Below are positions 8,569 through 16,855 of a DNA stretch of 64,000 bases, one piece after another. Each line of letters opens with the position of its first letter. Position 1 is the first letter of the stretch. The DNA comes from Phycisphaerae bacterium (GTDB lineage: Bacteria > Planctomycetota > Phycisphaerae > UBA1845 > PWPN01): NCBI GenBank assembly GCA_030372985.1, contig JAUCQB010000116.1, positions 1-64,000 of the forward strand. Direction: 5' to 3'. The notes below the pieces were generated by a model that made no database searches, had not been told where the DNA came from, and worked only from the letters and a program-made list of their open reading frames with translations. A program made the position numbers and the translations under genes.

Positions 8569-9141
8569 ATGGCGCGGCGAACGATTGACAGGAATGAACC
8601 GGCGGCGGATGACGGCGACTCTCCGCAGATGAGCGAAGCGGTAAAAGCGAAAATCCGCGGATTCTTCGCCCGTTATCCGAGCAAGCGGGCCGCCCTGCTG
8701 CCGGCCCTGCACATTGTGCAGGAAACCTGCGGCTGCATCACCCACCGGGCGATGCGCGATGTGGCCGAACTGCTGGAGCTTGCCCCGTCGGAGGTCATGG
8801 ACACGGCGTCTTTCTACACGCACTACTGGACCAAGCCCAGGGCACGCAAGGTGATCGTGGCCTGCCGGGGGCTCTCGTGCGACCTCATGGGCGTGCAGGA
8901 AGTCAATCGGACGGTCTGCCAGCACCTGGGCATCGGCGAGCATGAGACAACCGCGGACGGTGAATACAGCTTCGTGACAGAGGAATGCCTCGGGACGTGC
9001 GAATACGCCCCGTGCCTGCTGATCAACGAGCGGTTGCACAAGAACGTGCGCCCGGAGGATGTTCCCCGGATTCTGGCGGACCCGGACAATGACAGGATCG
9101 AGGTGGAGCGGAGTGATTTGTATGACGGGATGAAGGCGTGA
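8569..9141 (+). CDS. nuoE: NADH-quinone oxidoreductase subunit E (24 kDa)
   Basis: The product has 190 aa. It is a thioredoxin-like subunit of the NADH-input module carrying the [2Fe-2S] cluster N1a. The cluster ligands are visible as C-x4-C in CRGLSC and C-x3-C in ECLGTC. The N-terminal helical part contains YPSKRAALLPALHIVQE, typical of the family. The start is the ATG with AGAGGAA just upstream. The reading frame continues 45 codons upstream through two copies of a GC-rich repeat, which is not coding. The gap to nuoD is 179 bp, wide for this operon. Confidence 0.96.
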   Translation: MARRTIDRNEPAADDGDSPQMSEAVKAKIRGFFARYPSKRAALLPALHIVQETCGCITHRAMRDVAELLELAPSEVMDTASFYTHYWTKPRARKVIVACRGLSCDLMGVQEVNRTVCQHLGIGEHETTADGEYSFVTEECLGTCEYAPCLLINERLHKNVRPEDVPRILADPDNDRIEVERSDLYDGMKA

Positions 9142-9147
9142 GAGACC

Positions 9148-9168
9148 AGGGTTCAGGGTTCAGGGTTC
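9148..9168. repeat. Three tandem copies of a 7-bp unit
   Basis: The unit AGGGTTC occurs three times head to tail in the nuoE-nuoF gap, just after the nuoE stop. Its small size and position suggest slippage-prone intergenic sequence rather than a regulatory site. Confidence 0.6.
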
Positions 9169-9212
9169 AGTAACAGAGGACAGTACACGCTAAGGGGCGG
9201 CGCGGTCTGAGA

Positions 9213-10562
9213 ATGGCTCGTTTTGAACCGGTATTGTTGAGGAACGTCGGTGTCGCGGGGGTGCGGCGGCTGGAGACGTACCGCGCGCGGGGTGGATATG
9301 CCGCTGCGGCCAAGGCCCTGCGCCGCATGACTCCCGAGCAGGTTGTCGAGGAGGTCAAACGGTCGAATGTTCGCGGTCGAGGCGGTGCGGGCTTTCCAGC
9401 CGGCGTGAAGTGGTCGTTCCTTCCGGCCGACAGGAAGATCACCTACCTCTGCGTCAACTTCGATGAATCGGAACCGGGCACGTTCAACAATCGGTACATC
9501 GTTGATCACGATCCGCACCAGTTGCTTGAAGGAATCCTGATCGCAGGATATGCCACACGGGCGACGGTGGCGTACATCTATATCCGCGTCGAGTTCCACG
9601 AGACCTTTCACATTCTCCAGAAGGCCCTCGATGAGGCATACGCGGCGGGCCTGTTCGGCAAGCGCGCTTTCGAGAGCAGCTACGCGCTGGATTGCCACAT
9701 TCATCGCGGCGCAGGGGCGTATGTCTGCGGTGAAGAGACAGGGCTGATCGAATCGCTTGAGGGCAAGCGCGGCTGGCCGCGAATCAAGCCGCCCTTTCCG
9801 GCCATCAAGGGTCTTTTCGGGCAGCCCACGGTGGTCAACAACGTTGAGACCTTATGCTGCCTGCCGCACATCATCGATCGCGGCGAGGCCTGGTTCCGAT
9901 CGATGGGTACACCCGGCAGCACCGGTCCGAAGCTGTACACGATTTCCGGACCGGTCAACCGCCCGGGCTGTTTCGAAGCGCCGCTGGGGCTGACGGTGCG
10001 AGAGCTGATCTACGGCGACGATTTCGGCCGTGGCATGATCGACGACAAGAAGGTCAAGGGCGTGATCCCCGGCGGGCTGTCGGTCGGGATCCTGACCGGC
10101 GACGAATTGGACTGCAAGCTGGACTTCGACGACCCGGCAGAATACGGGCTACTCGGCCTGGGCACGGCCGGGGTCATCGTCATCAACGAAGACACCGATA
10201 TCCGCAAGGTGCTGCTCAACGTGACCAGGTTCTACGCGCACGAATCCTGCGGCCAGTGTACGCAGTGCCGCGAGGGCACCGCCTGGATGTACAAGATCGC
10301 CAAGCGCATCGCCGCCGGGGCCGCGCGCAACGAGGATCTCGATATCCTGATCGAGAACTCGCACAACATGGGCATGATGCCAGGCATGAGCATCTGCGGT
10401 CTGCCCGACGGGGCGGTGTACCCGATCAGAACGATCGTCGAGAAGTTTCGAAGTGAATTCGAGGAGCACATTCGCCGCCAGGTACCGGCGGCGGTGGAGC
10501 AGACGTTGCGAAGGATCAATCCCGCGGTATACGAGATGCCGATCGCGGGGAGAAAAGGATAA
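9213..10562 (+). CDS. nuoF: NADH-quinone oxidoreductase subunit F (51 kDa)
   Basis: The product has 449 aa. It binds NADH and FMN and carries [4Fe-4S] cluster N3, and is the electron entry point of complex I. Seen here: the glycine-rich NADH/FMN segments GRGGAGFPAG and NFDESEPGTF, the GAGAYVCGEETGLIESLEG loop, and the cluster motif SCGQCTQCREG with its fourth Cys in MSICGL. It follows nuoE as in most bacteria. The ribosome binding site is weak, with only an AGGGG about 17 bases upstream; the ATG just before MARFEPVL is the earliest plausible start. Confidence 0.97.
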   Translation: MARFEPVLLRNVGVAGVRRLETYRARGGYAAAAKALRRMTPEQVVEEVKRSNVRGRGGAGFPAGVKWSFLPADRKITYLCVNFDESEPGTFNNRYIVDHDPHQLLEGILIAGYATRATVAYIYIRVEFHETFHILQKALDEAYAAGLFGKRAFESSYALDCHIHRGAGAYVCGEETGLIESLEGKRGWPRIKPPFPAIKGLFGQPTVVNNVETLCCLPHIIDRGEAWFRSMGTPGSTGPKLYTISGPVNRPGCFEAPLGLTVRELIYGDDFGRGMIDDKKVKGVIPGGLSVGILTGDELDCKLDFDDPAEYGLLGLGTAGVIVINEDTDIRKVLLNVTRFYAHESCGQCTQCREGTAWMYKIAKRIAAGAARNEDLDILIENSHNMGMMPGMSICGLPDGAVYPIRTIVEKFRSEFEEHIRRQVPAAVEQTLRRINPAVYEMPIAGRKG

Positions 10563-10589
10563 GGAGGCTACTAGGCTGCTAGACCTCTC

Positions 10590-10663
10590 GACTATGAGGA
10601 AGTGAGCATGTCCGATCTGCCGGGGCAGCAACCCGGCCACGTTCTGTTTGCTTCCTAATAGTC
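10590..10663. repeat. Imperfect inverted repeat between nuoF and nuoG
   Basis: Thirteen-base arms at 10590-10602 and 10651-10663 match with one mismatch, and shorter complementary stretches lie inside. Around it are repeats of AGACTAA and CTGCTAGAC-like words. It resembles a small dispersed palindromic element sitting in the operon. It encloses a 16-codon frame that starts after AGGAAG. Confidence 0.6.
10608..10658 (+). CDS. Possible 16-residue leader peptide between nuoF and nuoG
   Basis: ATG to TAA encodes MSDLPGQQPGHVLFAS, preceded by AGGAAG at five bases. The peptide resembles nothing I know, and it lies inside an inverted repeat, so the frame may be accidental. If translated it could influence the hairpin around it and the expression of nuoG. 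Confidence 0.2.
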   Translation: MSDLPGQQPGHVLFAS

Positions 10664-10693
10664 CAGCAGACTAACAGACTAATAGACTAGTCC

Positions 10694-12319
10694 GTGCCCA
10701 GAATCATCATCGATGGCCGAACGATTGAATGCCGCGACGGCATTACCGTGCTCCAGGCGGCCCTGGACGCCGGCATCGATGTGCCCCACTACTGCTATCA
10801 TCCGGGCCTGTCCATCGTCGCCTCATGCCGGCTGTGCCTGATGGAAATGAAGATGCCGGGGCCCAAGACCAAGGAACTCGAATGGTCGCCGAGACTAATC
10901 CCCAGTTGCCAGACGCCGGTCCGCGACGGGCTGGAGGTCCGCTTCGAGACGGAGAAGATCCACGAGCACCGCAAGCGGGTCATGGAGTACTACCTGCTGA
11001 ATCACCCGCTGGACTGCCCGGTGTGCGATCAGGCGGGCGAGTGCTACCTGCAGGACTACAGCCTCAAATTCGGCGAGGCCATTTCGAGAATGGTTGATCC
11101 CAAGACCGTCAACCCCAAGAAGGACGTGGGGCCGCGGACCCTGCTCTACCAGGACCGTTGCGTCCTCTGCTCTCGCTGTGTGCGATTCACACGCGAGGTC
11201 TCAGGCACGAGCGAGTTGTGCGTCGTCAACCGAGGTCATGTCGCCGAGATCGACGCCTTCCCCGGCCAGCCGCTGGCGAACAAGCTGCAGGGCAACGTCG
11301 TGGACATCTGTCCGGTCGGGGCCCTATTGGACAAGGATTTCCTGTTTGCCCAGCGGGTATGGTTCCTGACCACCGCCAACTCGGTCTGTCGGGCGTGCAG
11401 TGCGGGCTGTGCTATCCGCATCGACCAGAACCGCAACCGCGTTTACCGGCTCAGACCCCGATGTAACCCGGGCGTCAACGACTGGTGGATCTGCGACGAC
11501 GGGCGGTTCGGCTGGAAGTTTGTTCTCGATGAGAAACGGCTGTCGACTCCGACCATTCGCCGAGGAAGTGATCGCAAGCCGCTGCTCTGGGAATCGGTTC
11601 CAGGCGTCATCCGCCAGCGATTGAGCCAGACGGTCGACCAGCACGGTCCCGGGTCGGTCGCCGTTCAGTTGTCGCCGGAAATGTGCTGTGAAGAAGCCTG
11701 GCTGCTGGCCGACCGGGTCCGGCGGATCGCTCCGCAGGCCACGCTATCGCTGGGCGACGTTCACACAATCGGCGAGTCGGAGGTGCTTCCCGTCGGGGCG
11801 GCCGAGGAGTCTGCCAGGTTTGTCATCCGGCCCGAGAAGCACCCCAATCGCCGCGGCGTTGAGGTGATTCTAACGGCGATGGGCGGGCCGGTGCTGCCAC
11901 GTGAGGAGCTGTGGAAACAGGCTGCCGCCGGGCGTTTCCAGGCCCTGTGGATCGTCGGCGGTTACCCCAACAGCAACTGGCCGACACAAACGTTGCTGGA
12001 CGCGGCCGCAAAACCCGAGTTGCTCATCGTTCAGGACATGTTCCCGAACAAGCTGACCGCACAGGCCGACGTTGTGCTGCCCTTCTGTGCTTGGACGGAG
12101 CGCGAAGGCACGTTCATGAACCACGCCGGACTGGTGCAGCCGTTTGAACGAGCGGTCGACCCGCCCGGGGCATCGATGACCGACGAGCAGTATTTGTATG
12201 CGATTGCCGGCCACACGGGCTTGTACGCGGGTGAGAAGGTGCGGAAGATGATGTCCTCAGCCGTGCCGGCCATGGCGGATGTGCATGTGCCGGAACCGGA
12301 GCCGAAGTATCAACACTGA
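10694..12319 (+). CDS. nuoG: NADH-quinone oxidoreductase subunit G (75 kDa)
   Basis: The product has 541 aa, shorter than typical NuoG (about 680-900 aa); the C-terminal molybdopterin-type region is reduced. The N-terminal [2Fe-2S] domain has its cysteines in HYCYHPGLS, SCRLC and PSC. The N5-type ligands follow in HPLDCPVCDQAGEC, two ferredoxin-like clusters in CVLCSRC and ICPVG, and the extra N7-type cysteines in CRACSAGC. A molybdopterin-oxidoreductase-like remnant covers about residues 215-540. Its role is electron transfer from NuoF toward NuoI. The start is a GTG directly before the first strand; no good ribosome binding site precedes it, and the nuoF-nuoG gap is filled by an inverted repeat. 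Confidence 0.95.
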   Translation: MPRIIIDGRTIECRDGITVLQAALDAGIDVPHYCYHPGLSIVASCRLCLMEMKMPGPKTKELEWSPRLIPSCQTPVRDGLEVRFETEKIHEHRKRVMEYYLLNHPLDCPVCDQAGECYLQDYSLKFGEAISRMVDPKTVNPKKDVGPRTLLYQDRCVLCSRCVRFTREVSGTSELCVVNRGHVAEIDAFPGQPLANKLQGNVVDICPVGALLDKDFLFAQRVWFLTTANSVCRACSAGCAIRIDQNRNRVYRLRPRCNPGVNDWWICDDGRFGWKFVLDEKRLSTPTIRRGSDRKPLLWESVPGVIRQRLSQTVDQHGPGSVAVQLSPEMCCEEAWLLADRVRRIAPQATLSLGDVHTIGESEVLPVGAAEESARFVIRPEKHPNRRGVEVILTAMGGPVLPREELWKQAAAGRFQALWIVGGYPNSNWPTQTLLDAAAKPELLIVQDMFPNKLTAQADVVLPFCAWTEREGTFMNHAGLVQPFERAVDPPGASMTDEQYLYAIAGHTGLYAGEKVRKMMSSAVPAMADVHVPEPEPKYQH

Positions 12320-12324
12320 GTTGA

Positions 12325-12409
12325 GAATTGAGAATGAGGAGTTGAGAATTGACCTGATTGCGTCGAGCTGATTCGCCTTTCGCAACTCTCAATTCTCCAT
12401 TCTCAATTC
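12325..12409. repeat. AT-rich inverted repeat between nuoG and nuoH
   Basis: GAATTGAGAATG at 12325-12336 is exactly complementary to CATTCTCAATTC at 12398-12409. Related words (GTTGAGAATT, AACTCTCAATT) lie inside, so a long hairpin can form. The composition is clearly more AT-rich than the neighbouring genes, which suggests an inserted repeat element. Confidence 0.75.
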
Positions 12410-12443
12410 GTCCGAGGAATTCGCCCTGGATAGGTGAGAAAGC

Positions 12444-13649
12444 ATGGAGTTTCTTAAGACTCAACTCGGCTTCAGCGTGGCACTGATGGTGGTGCTGATC
12501 GGCATCATCATGGGTTGTGTCGCGTACGCCATCCTGCTGGAGCGCAAGGTCTGCGCCTGGCTTCAGGACCGGGTCGGGCCGAACCGGGCCGGACCGCTGG
12601 GCCTGCTTCAACCGATGGCCGACGGGGTGAAGTTTCTGCTCAAGGAGGACTTCACACCGGGCACCGTGGATCGGCCGTTGTTCTTCCTTGCGCCATGCAT
12701 CGCCTTCACCGTGGCCATGATCGGCTTCGCGGTGATTCCCTGGGGCGGACTTGTCGACCTGGGCGGGCCCGAACCGGTGCGCGTACAGGTGGCGAGCGTG
12801 GACATCGGGCTGTTGTACATTCTGGCGGTCGGGGCCATGGGGGTGTACGGGCTGGTACTGGCCGGGTGGTCGAGCAACAACAAATTCTCCTTCTACGGCG
12901 GGATGCGGGCCGCCGCCCAGATGCTCAGCTACGAGATCCCGATGGGGCTGGCCATCCTCGTCGTGGTGCTGACCACCGGACAGGTTCGGCTGGAGAGCAT
13001 CGTCGAGTACCAGATGCAGTCGACGTGGAACGTGCTGCTGCACCCGCTGGCCTTTCTCATCCTGCTGGTCACGGCCTTCGCCGAGACAAACCGCCTGCCC
13101 TTTGACCTGGCCGAGTCGGAGCAAGAGCTGATCGGCGGCTATCACACCGAATACAGTTCGATGAAGATGGCCTTGTTCTTTCTCGGCGAATACGCCCACC
13201 TGATCACGGTGAGCGCGTTCATGGCCACCCTGTTCTTCGGAGGATGGGAGCTCTTTCCGTTCAGCACGCGGCTCGGATGGGGCTGGCTCGACTGGATCTA
13301 CAAGTCACAGACCTTCCCCGCTGCCCTGTGCCAGTTCGCCATCGTGTTCGGTAAGGTTGTCGTCTTCATCCTCTTCTTCATGTGGGTTCGCTGGACGCTG
13401 GTCCGGCCGCGATTTGACCAGCTCATGCGGTTTGCCTGGAACGGCCTGGTACCGGCGGGCATCGCGCTGGTCATCCTGACATCGTTGCTGCTCTACAAGA
13501 ACGCCGCCGAGTCGATCTGGTCACCGCTGTGCAATGCCGCGGTATTCGCGGCAGCGGTGTTGAGGTTCTATGTGTCGTCGCCGGTCATCACCGGCCGTCA
13601 GGCAAATATGCCGCCCATCAACGGTTCGCCGACAAGGAGGTTCGAATGA
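12444..13649 (+). CDS. nuoH: NADH-quinone oxidoreductase subunit H
   Basis: The product has 401 aa. This membrane subunit joins the peripheral arm and closes the quinone chamber. The first helix is followed by the invariant LLERKVCAWLQDRVGPNRAGPLGLLQPMADG-type segment, then the loop ETNRLPFDLAESEQELIGGYHTEY with conserved acidic residues. Eight or more hydrophobic helices are evident. The C-terminus (PPINGSPTRRFE) extends beyond the last helix. The ribosome binding site is GGTGAGAA before ATG. Its stop codon overlaps the start codon of the following xylanase gene (ATGA), which is unusual. Confidence 0.97.
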   Translation: MEFLKTQLGFSVALMVVLIGIIMGCVAYAILLERKVCAWLQDRVGPNRAGPLGLLQPMADGVKFLLKEDFTPGTVDRPLFFLAPCIAFTVAMIGFAVIPWGGLVDLGGPEPVRVQVASVDIGLLYILAVGAMGVYGLVLAGWSSNNKFSFYGGMRAAAQMLSYEIPMGLAILVVVLTTGQVRLESIVEYQMQSTWNVLLHPLAFLILLVTAFAETNRLPFDLAESEQELIGGYHTEYSSMKMALFFLGEYAHLITVSAFMATLFFGGWELFPFSTRLGWGWLDWIYKSQTFPAALCQFAIVFGKVVVFILFFMWVRWTLVRPRFDQLMRFAWNGLVPAGIALVILTSLLLYKNAAESIWSPLCNAAVFAAAVLRFYVSSPVITGRQANMPPINGSPTRRFE

Positions 13650-14986
13650 GTGTTCTGACACTGATCTTTGCTGCCGCCGCCCTGGCCGCCCCGCTTCCGG
13701 AGGCCGACATCCTCGGCCAGGCGGACGCACGGATTGAGAAGCATCGCAAGGGCGATATCGTGCTCCGACTTGCCAACAATGGCAGACTGCCTCCTCCCGG
13801 GCTTCACGTGCGGATCAGACAGACGCGTCATGCGTTTCTCTTCGGCTGCAACATTTTCAAGCTCGGCACGTGCGGTAGTCCTGAGGCCAACGCCGCCTAC
13901 GAAAAGCATTACGCCGCCCTGCTCAACTACGCGACGCTGCCCTTTTACTGGTGGGGCTACGAGAAGGAGCGAGGAAAGCCCGATTACGACAAGACCAAGG
14001 TGATGACCGACTGGTGCGCAGCCCACAACGTGATGACGAAGGGACATCCGCTGGCCTGGAACTACTTCGACCCGAAGTGGCTTCCGGGCGATCAGCAGGA
14101 GGTGTTGCGTCTGCAGCTCGAGCGGATCGAGGAGTGCAGCCGCCGCTTCGCCGGGCAGATCGACATCTGGGACGTGGTCAACGAGGCGACGCACTACGAT
14201 CGCGGAGAGTGCAAGAAGAACTCACCCAAGCTCAGCAAGGTCATTCGCAACATGGGCGTGGGACCGTTTGTCCGAGCGGCCTTTGAGGCCGCACGCAAGG
14301 GCAACCCGAAAGCCACGCTGGTCATCAACGACTATGCCGTCGGCAACGAATACGCCGCGAAGGTGATCGACGAACTGGTGGACGACGAGGGCAAGCCTAT
14401 GTACGACATCATCGGCATTCAGTCGCATCAACACGGTGGGCCCTGGCCGACAACCAAGATCTGGGAGGTGTGTGAACGATTCGCCCGGTACGGCAAGCCG
14501 CTGCACTTCACCGAGACGACGTTTTTGTCCGGCGAATTGGGCTGGGACCTGGCCAAGCAGAGACAGAAAGCCGACCCGAAGTTCAAGTGGGCCAGCACGC
14601 CTGAGGGCGAGAAACGCCAAGCCGAGGAGGTCATGCGGTTCTACACTGTTTTGTTCAGTCACCCGGCCGTCGAGGCGATTACCTGGTGGGACTTCACCGA
14701 CTACCATTCGTGGCAAGGGGCACCGGCCGGGCTGATACGCGAGGACATGACCCCCAAACCGGCGTATGAGGAGCTGATGAAGCGGATCAAGGGTACGTGG
14801 TGGACCACCGAGACCGTGGCGACCGTGGAAGGGAACGGCGAGGTCCGCTTCCGCGGATTCCTCGGAGATTACACGGTGACAACAGCCGATCTCGGCGGTT
14901 TCTCGGATCGGCCGCTGAGCGGAGACTTCTCTATCGGCAAGACGAACCAGGGGCCGATCGAGGTGGACCTGGCATTCATCCCATAA
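13646..14986 (+). CDS. Secreted GH10 endo-1,4-beta-xylanase
   Basis: The product has 446 aa and a short signal peptide (LTLIFAAAALAAP). The GH10 barrel shows GHPLAWN at residues 133-139, the acid/base Glu180 in WDVVNEA, QSHQHGG at 259-265 and the nucleophile Glu290 in HFTET; WWDFTDYHSW follows. These fix the family: retaining hydrolysis of beta-1,4-xylan outside the cytoplasm. About 60 residues precede the barrel and a small beta-rich tail of about 60 follows it. Its ATG overlaps the nuoH stop (ATGA) behind a strong AAGGAGG, and nuoI starts 14 bp after its stop. A carbohydrate gene is thus fully embedded in the complex I operon. Its codon use looks like that of its neighbours. Confidence 0.95.
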   Translation: MSVLTLIFAAAALAAPLPEADILGQADARIEKHRKGDIVLRLANNGRLPPPGLHVRIRQTRHAFLFGCNIFKLGTCGSPEANAAYEKHYAALLNYATLPFYWWGYEKERGKPDYDKTKVMTDWCAAHNVMTKGHPLAWNYFDPKWLPGDQQEVLRLQLERIEECSRRFAGQIDIWDVVNEATHYDRGECKKNSPKLSKVIRNMGVGPFVRAAFEAARKGNPKATLVINDYAVGNEYAAKVIDELVDDEGKPMYDIIGIQSHQHGGPWPTTKIWEVCERFARYGKPLHFTETTFLSGELGWDLAKQRQKADPKFKWASTPEGEKRQAEEVMRFYTVLFSHPAVEAITWWDFTDYHSWQGAPAGLIREDMTPKPAYEELMKRIKGTWWTTETVATVEGNGEVRFRGFLGDYTVTTADLGGFSDRPLSGDFSIGKTNQGPIEVDLAFIP

Positions 14987-15000
14987 CGGCGGGATCGCGC

Positions 15001-15594
15001 ATGATCAAGGATGAGGACATCATCAAGATCACTGAGCCGAAGCTGACGGCCGCGGACAAGCTCTACCTGCCGCAGATCATCAACGGCCTCAAGACCACGG
15101 TCCGCCATCTGTTCGCCAAGCGGTTGACGGTTCAGTATCCCGAGCAGCGGGTGAAAGTCCGCAAGGAGATCTATCGCGGCGTTCACCGGCTCAACCGCGA
15201 CGAGCAGGGCCGCGTGGCCTGTGTGGCCTGCTTCATGTGCGAGACGGCCTGCCCGGCTCACTGCATTCATATCGTCGGGGCGGAGGCACCGTGGCCCGAT
15301 CGCGAGAAGTACCCCATACGCTTTGACATTGACGAGCTGGTGTGCATCTACTGCGGGATGTGCGAAGAGGCCTGCCCGGTGGACGCGATCGAGCTGACAC
15401 CGGAGTACTCGATTGTAGGGCACTCGCGGCAGGAGATGATCTTCGATATCAACAAGCTGCTCGAAGTGTTCGACCAGACGCGGGACGAGAAGCCGCGAAA
15501 GAACCCGCCGATTACCGGCTATGGCAGCATCGGCGGCGAGGTTCCGCCCTCACCCTCACCTGATCGGACCGAAACGGAGCCCAAAGACTTGTGA
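15001..15594 (+). CDS. nuoI: NADH-quinone oxidoreductase subunit I
   Basis: The product has 197 aa. This 8Fe ferredoxin subunit carries clusters N6a and N6b and passes electrons to NuoB. Both motifs are complete: CVACFMCETACP and CIYCGMCEEACP. The N-terminal amphipathic segment (LYLPQIINGLKTTVRHLF) lies on the membrane. The tail after the second cluster is extended, proline-rich and probably disordered. It begins 14 bp after the xylanase stop without a strong ribosome binding site. The next start (nuoJ GTG) overlaps its TGA, so those two are translationally coupled. Confidence 0.97.
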   Translation: MIKDEDIIKITEPKLTAADKLYLPQIINGLKTTVRHLFAKRLTVQYPEQRVKVRKEIYRGVHRLNRDEQGRVACVACFMCETACPAHCIHIVGAEAPWPDREKYPIRFDIDELVCIYCGMCEEACPVDAIELTPEYSIVGHSRQEMIFDINKLLEVFDQTRDEKPRKNPPITGYGSIGGEVPPSPSPDRTETEPKDL

Positions 15595-16436
15595 CCACGG
15601 CCGGCATGTACATTCTGTATGCGTTTCTGGCCCTCGGGGCGGCGGCGCTGTATCTGTCGATGCCTGCCGGTCGCTCGACGGGGCGACCGCTACGATGGGC
15701 CGTGCGGACTCTCGGGGCCGCATCGATGGCGGCGATCGCCACGTACTTTGTTCGCTGGATCGGTGAGGCGTTCGACGGGCGGGCGTTCTTTGTGCTCTTC
15801 TCCCTGGTGGCGATTGTGGCCGCGGTTCGGGTGGTAACGCATCCGAAACCGATCTACTGCGCGCTGTACTTCGTGCTGGTGGTTCTGGCGGTGGCCGCAC
15901 TGTGTCTGTTGGCCCTGGCCGAGTTCCTCGGCGCAGCCCTGGTCATCGTGTACGCCGGGGCGATCCTGGTGACCTACGTCTTTGTGATCATGCTGACGCA
16001 GCAGCAGGAGACCGATCCTGCGAACCTGACGGGGCGGGAACCGCTGGCGGCGGTCACGCTGGGCTTTCTGTTGTCCGCAGCCGTCGTCCAGGCGATGGCT
16101 TCGGCTGATTTCGTCTCGAAAACAGCAGCGACTGGCGTTCTTGCCGGCGTCACCGAGAGCCGAGAGCCGTTGATTGCGGCGTCTACACGGCCGGAGCAGT
16201 CTCCTCCGGCCGGTGATGAGGCACCGGGCAACGTCCGACTGATCGGCGAGACGATGATGACGACATACGTCCTGGCGGTTGAAACCGCGGGTGTGCTGCT
16301 GTTGGTTGCCCTGGTCGGGGCCGTGGGCCTTGCTCGCAAGCGGATTGAACCTGAGGCTTTGACACCGGCGGAATGGGCGGCGCAGGCGGGAGAGACGGAC
16401 ATCAAGCGGCGAGGCCGTGAGGCTCCGCCATTTTGA
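15591..16436 (+). CDS. nuoJ: NADH-quinone oxidoreductase subunit J
   Basis: The product has 281 aa, longer than typical NuoJ (170-200 aa). It is a membrane subunit at the junction of the quinone chamber and the proton-pumping arm. The conserved helix with EFLGAALVIVYAGAILVTYVFVIML, which harbours the pi-bulge in solved structures, is clear. The extra length lies at the N-terminus, with two added hydrophobic segments, and in a polar loop of about 60 residues before the last helix. The start is a GTG overlapping the nuoI stop (GTGA). Confidence 0.93.
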   Translation: MTTAGMYILYAFLALGAAALYLSMPAGRSTGRPLRWAVRTLGAASMAAIATYFVRWIGEAFDGRAFFVLFSLVAIVAAVRVVTHPKPIYCALYFVLVVLAVAALCLLALAEFLGAALVIVYAGAILVTYVFVIMLTQQQETDPANLTGREPLAAVTLGFLLSAAVVQAMASADFVSKTAATGVLAGVTESREPLIAASTRPEQSPPAGDEAPGNVRLIGETMMTTYVLAVETAGVLLLVALVGAVGLARKRIEPEALTPAEWAAQAGETDIKRRGREAPPF

Positions 16437-16444
16437 AATAGGAA

Positions 16445-16466
16445 GGGCCGACGGGGGCGTCGGCCC
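16445..16466. repeat. GC-rich 22-bp palindromic repeat, copy 3
   Basis: It is identical in its arms and loop to the copy at 8470-8491. It occupies most of the 49-bp gap between nuoJ and nuoK and ends 19 bp before the nuoK ATG. Confidence 0.8.
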
Positions 16467-16485
16467 TACAGCGCTCGGAGAAGCG

Positions 16486-16788
16486 ATGGACCTGACGAAC
16501 GCTTACATTCTGGTCGGCGCGATGCTGTTCGCAATCGGCGTCGTCGGCTTTCTCGCCCGGCGGAACCTGATCCTCATGTTCCTGTCCACGGAGATCATGT
16601 TCCAGGGAGTGATTCTTAACCTCGTGGGCTTCGGCCTCAAGCATGGCCAGTTGACCGGACAGGTGTTTGCGTTGTTCCTGGTGGTGATCGCGGCGGTGGA
16701 GGCCGGATTGGCACTCGGTTTGGTTGTCCTGCTGTTCCGCCGAAAGGCAACCTTGGACAACCAGGCATGGGAGGAGATGCAGGGATAG
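16486..16788 (+). CDS. nuoK: NADH-quinone oxidoreductase subunit K
   Basis: The product has 100 aa, the standard NuoK length, with three transmembrane helices. The two conserved membrane glutamates involved in proton translocation are seen in LSTEIMFQG and AAVEAGLAL. The start is the ATG after CGGAGAAGCG. A short GC-rich palindrome separates it from nuoJ. The next gene, nuoL, begins 67 bp after the stop. Confidence 0.96.
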   Translation: MDLTNAYILVGAMLFAIGVVGFLARRNLILMFLSTEIMFQGVILNLVGFGLKHGQLTGQVFALFLVVIAAVEAGLALGLVVLLFRRKATLDNQAWEEMQG

Positions 16789-16855
16789 GTTTGCGACGGC
16801 CGCTTTTGAAAGCGAATCGCCACTTCACAAAGCGGTGCCGGCCGGAACGGAACGG

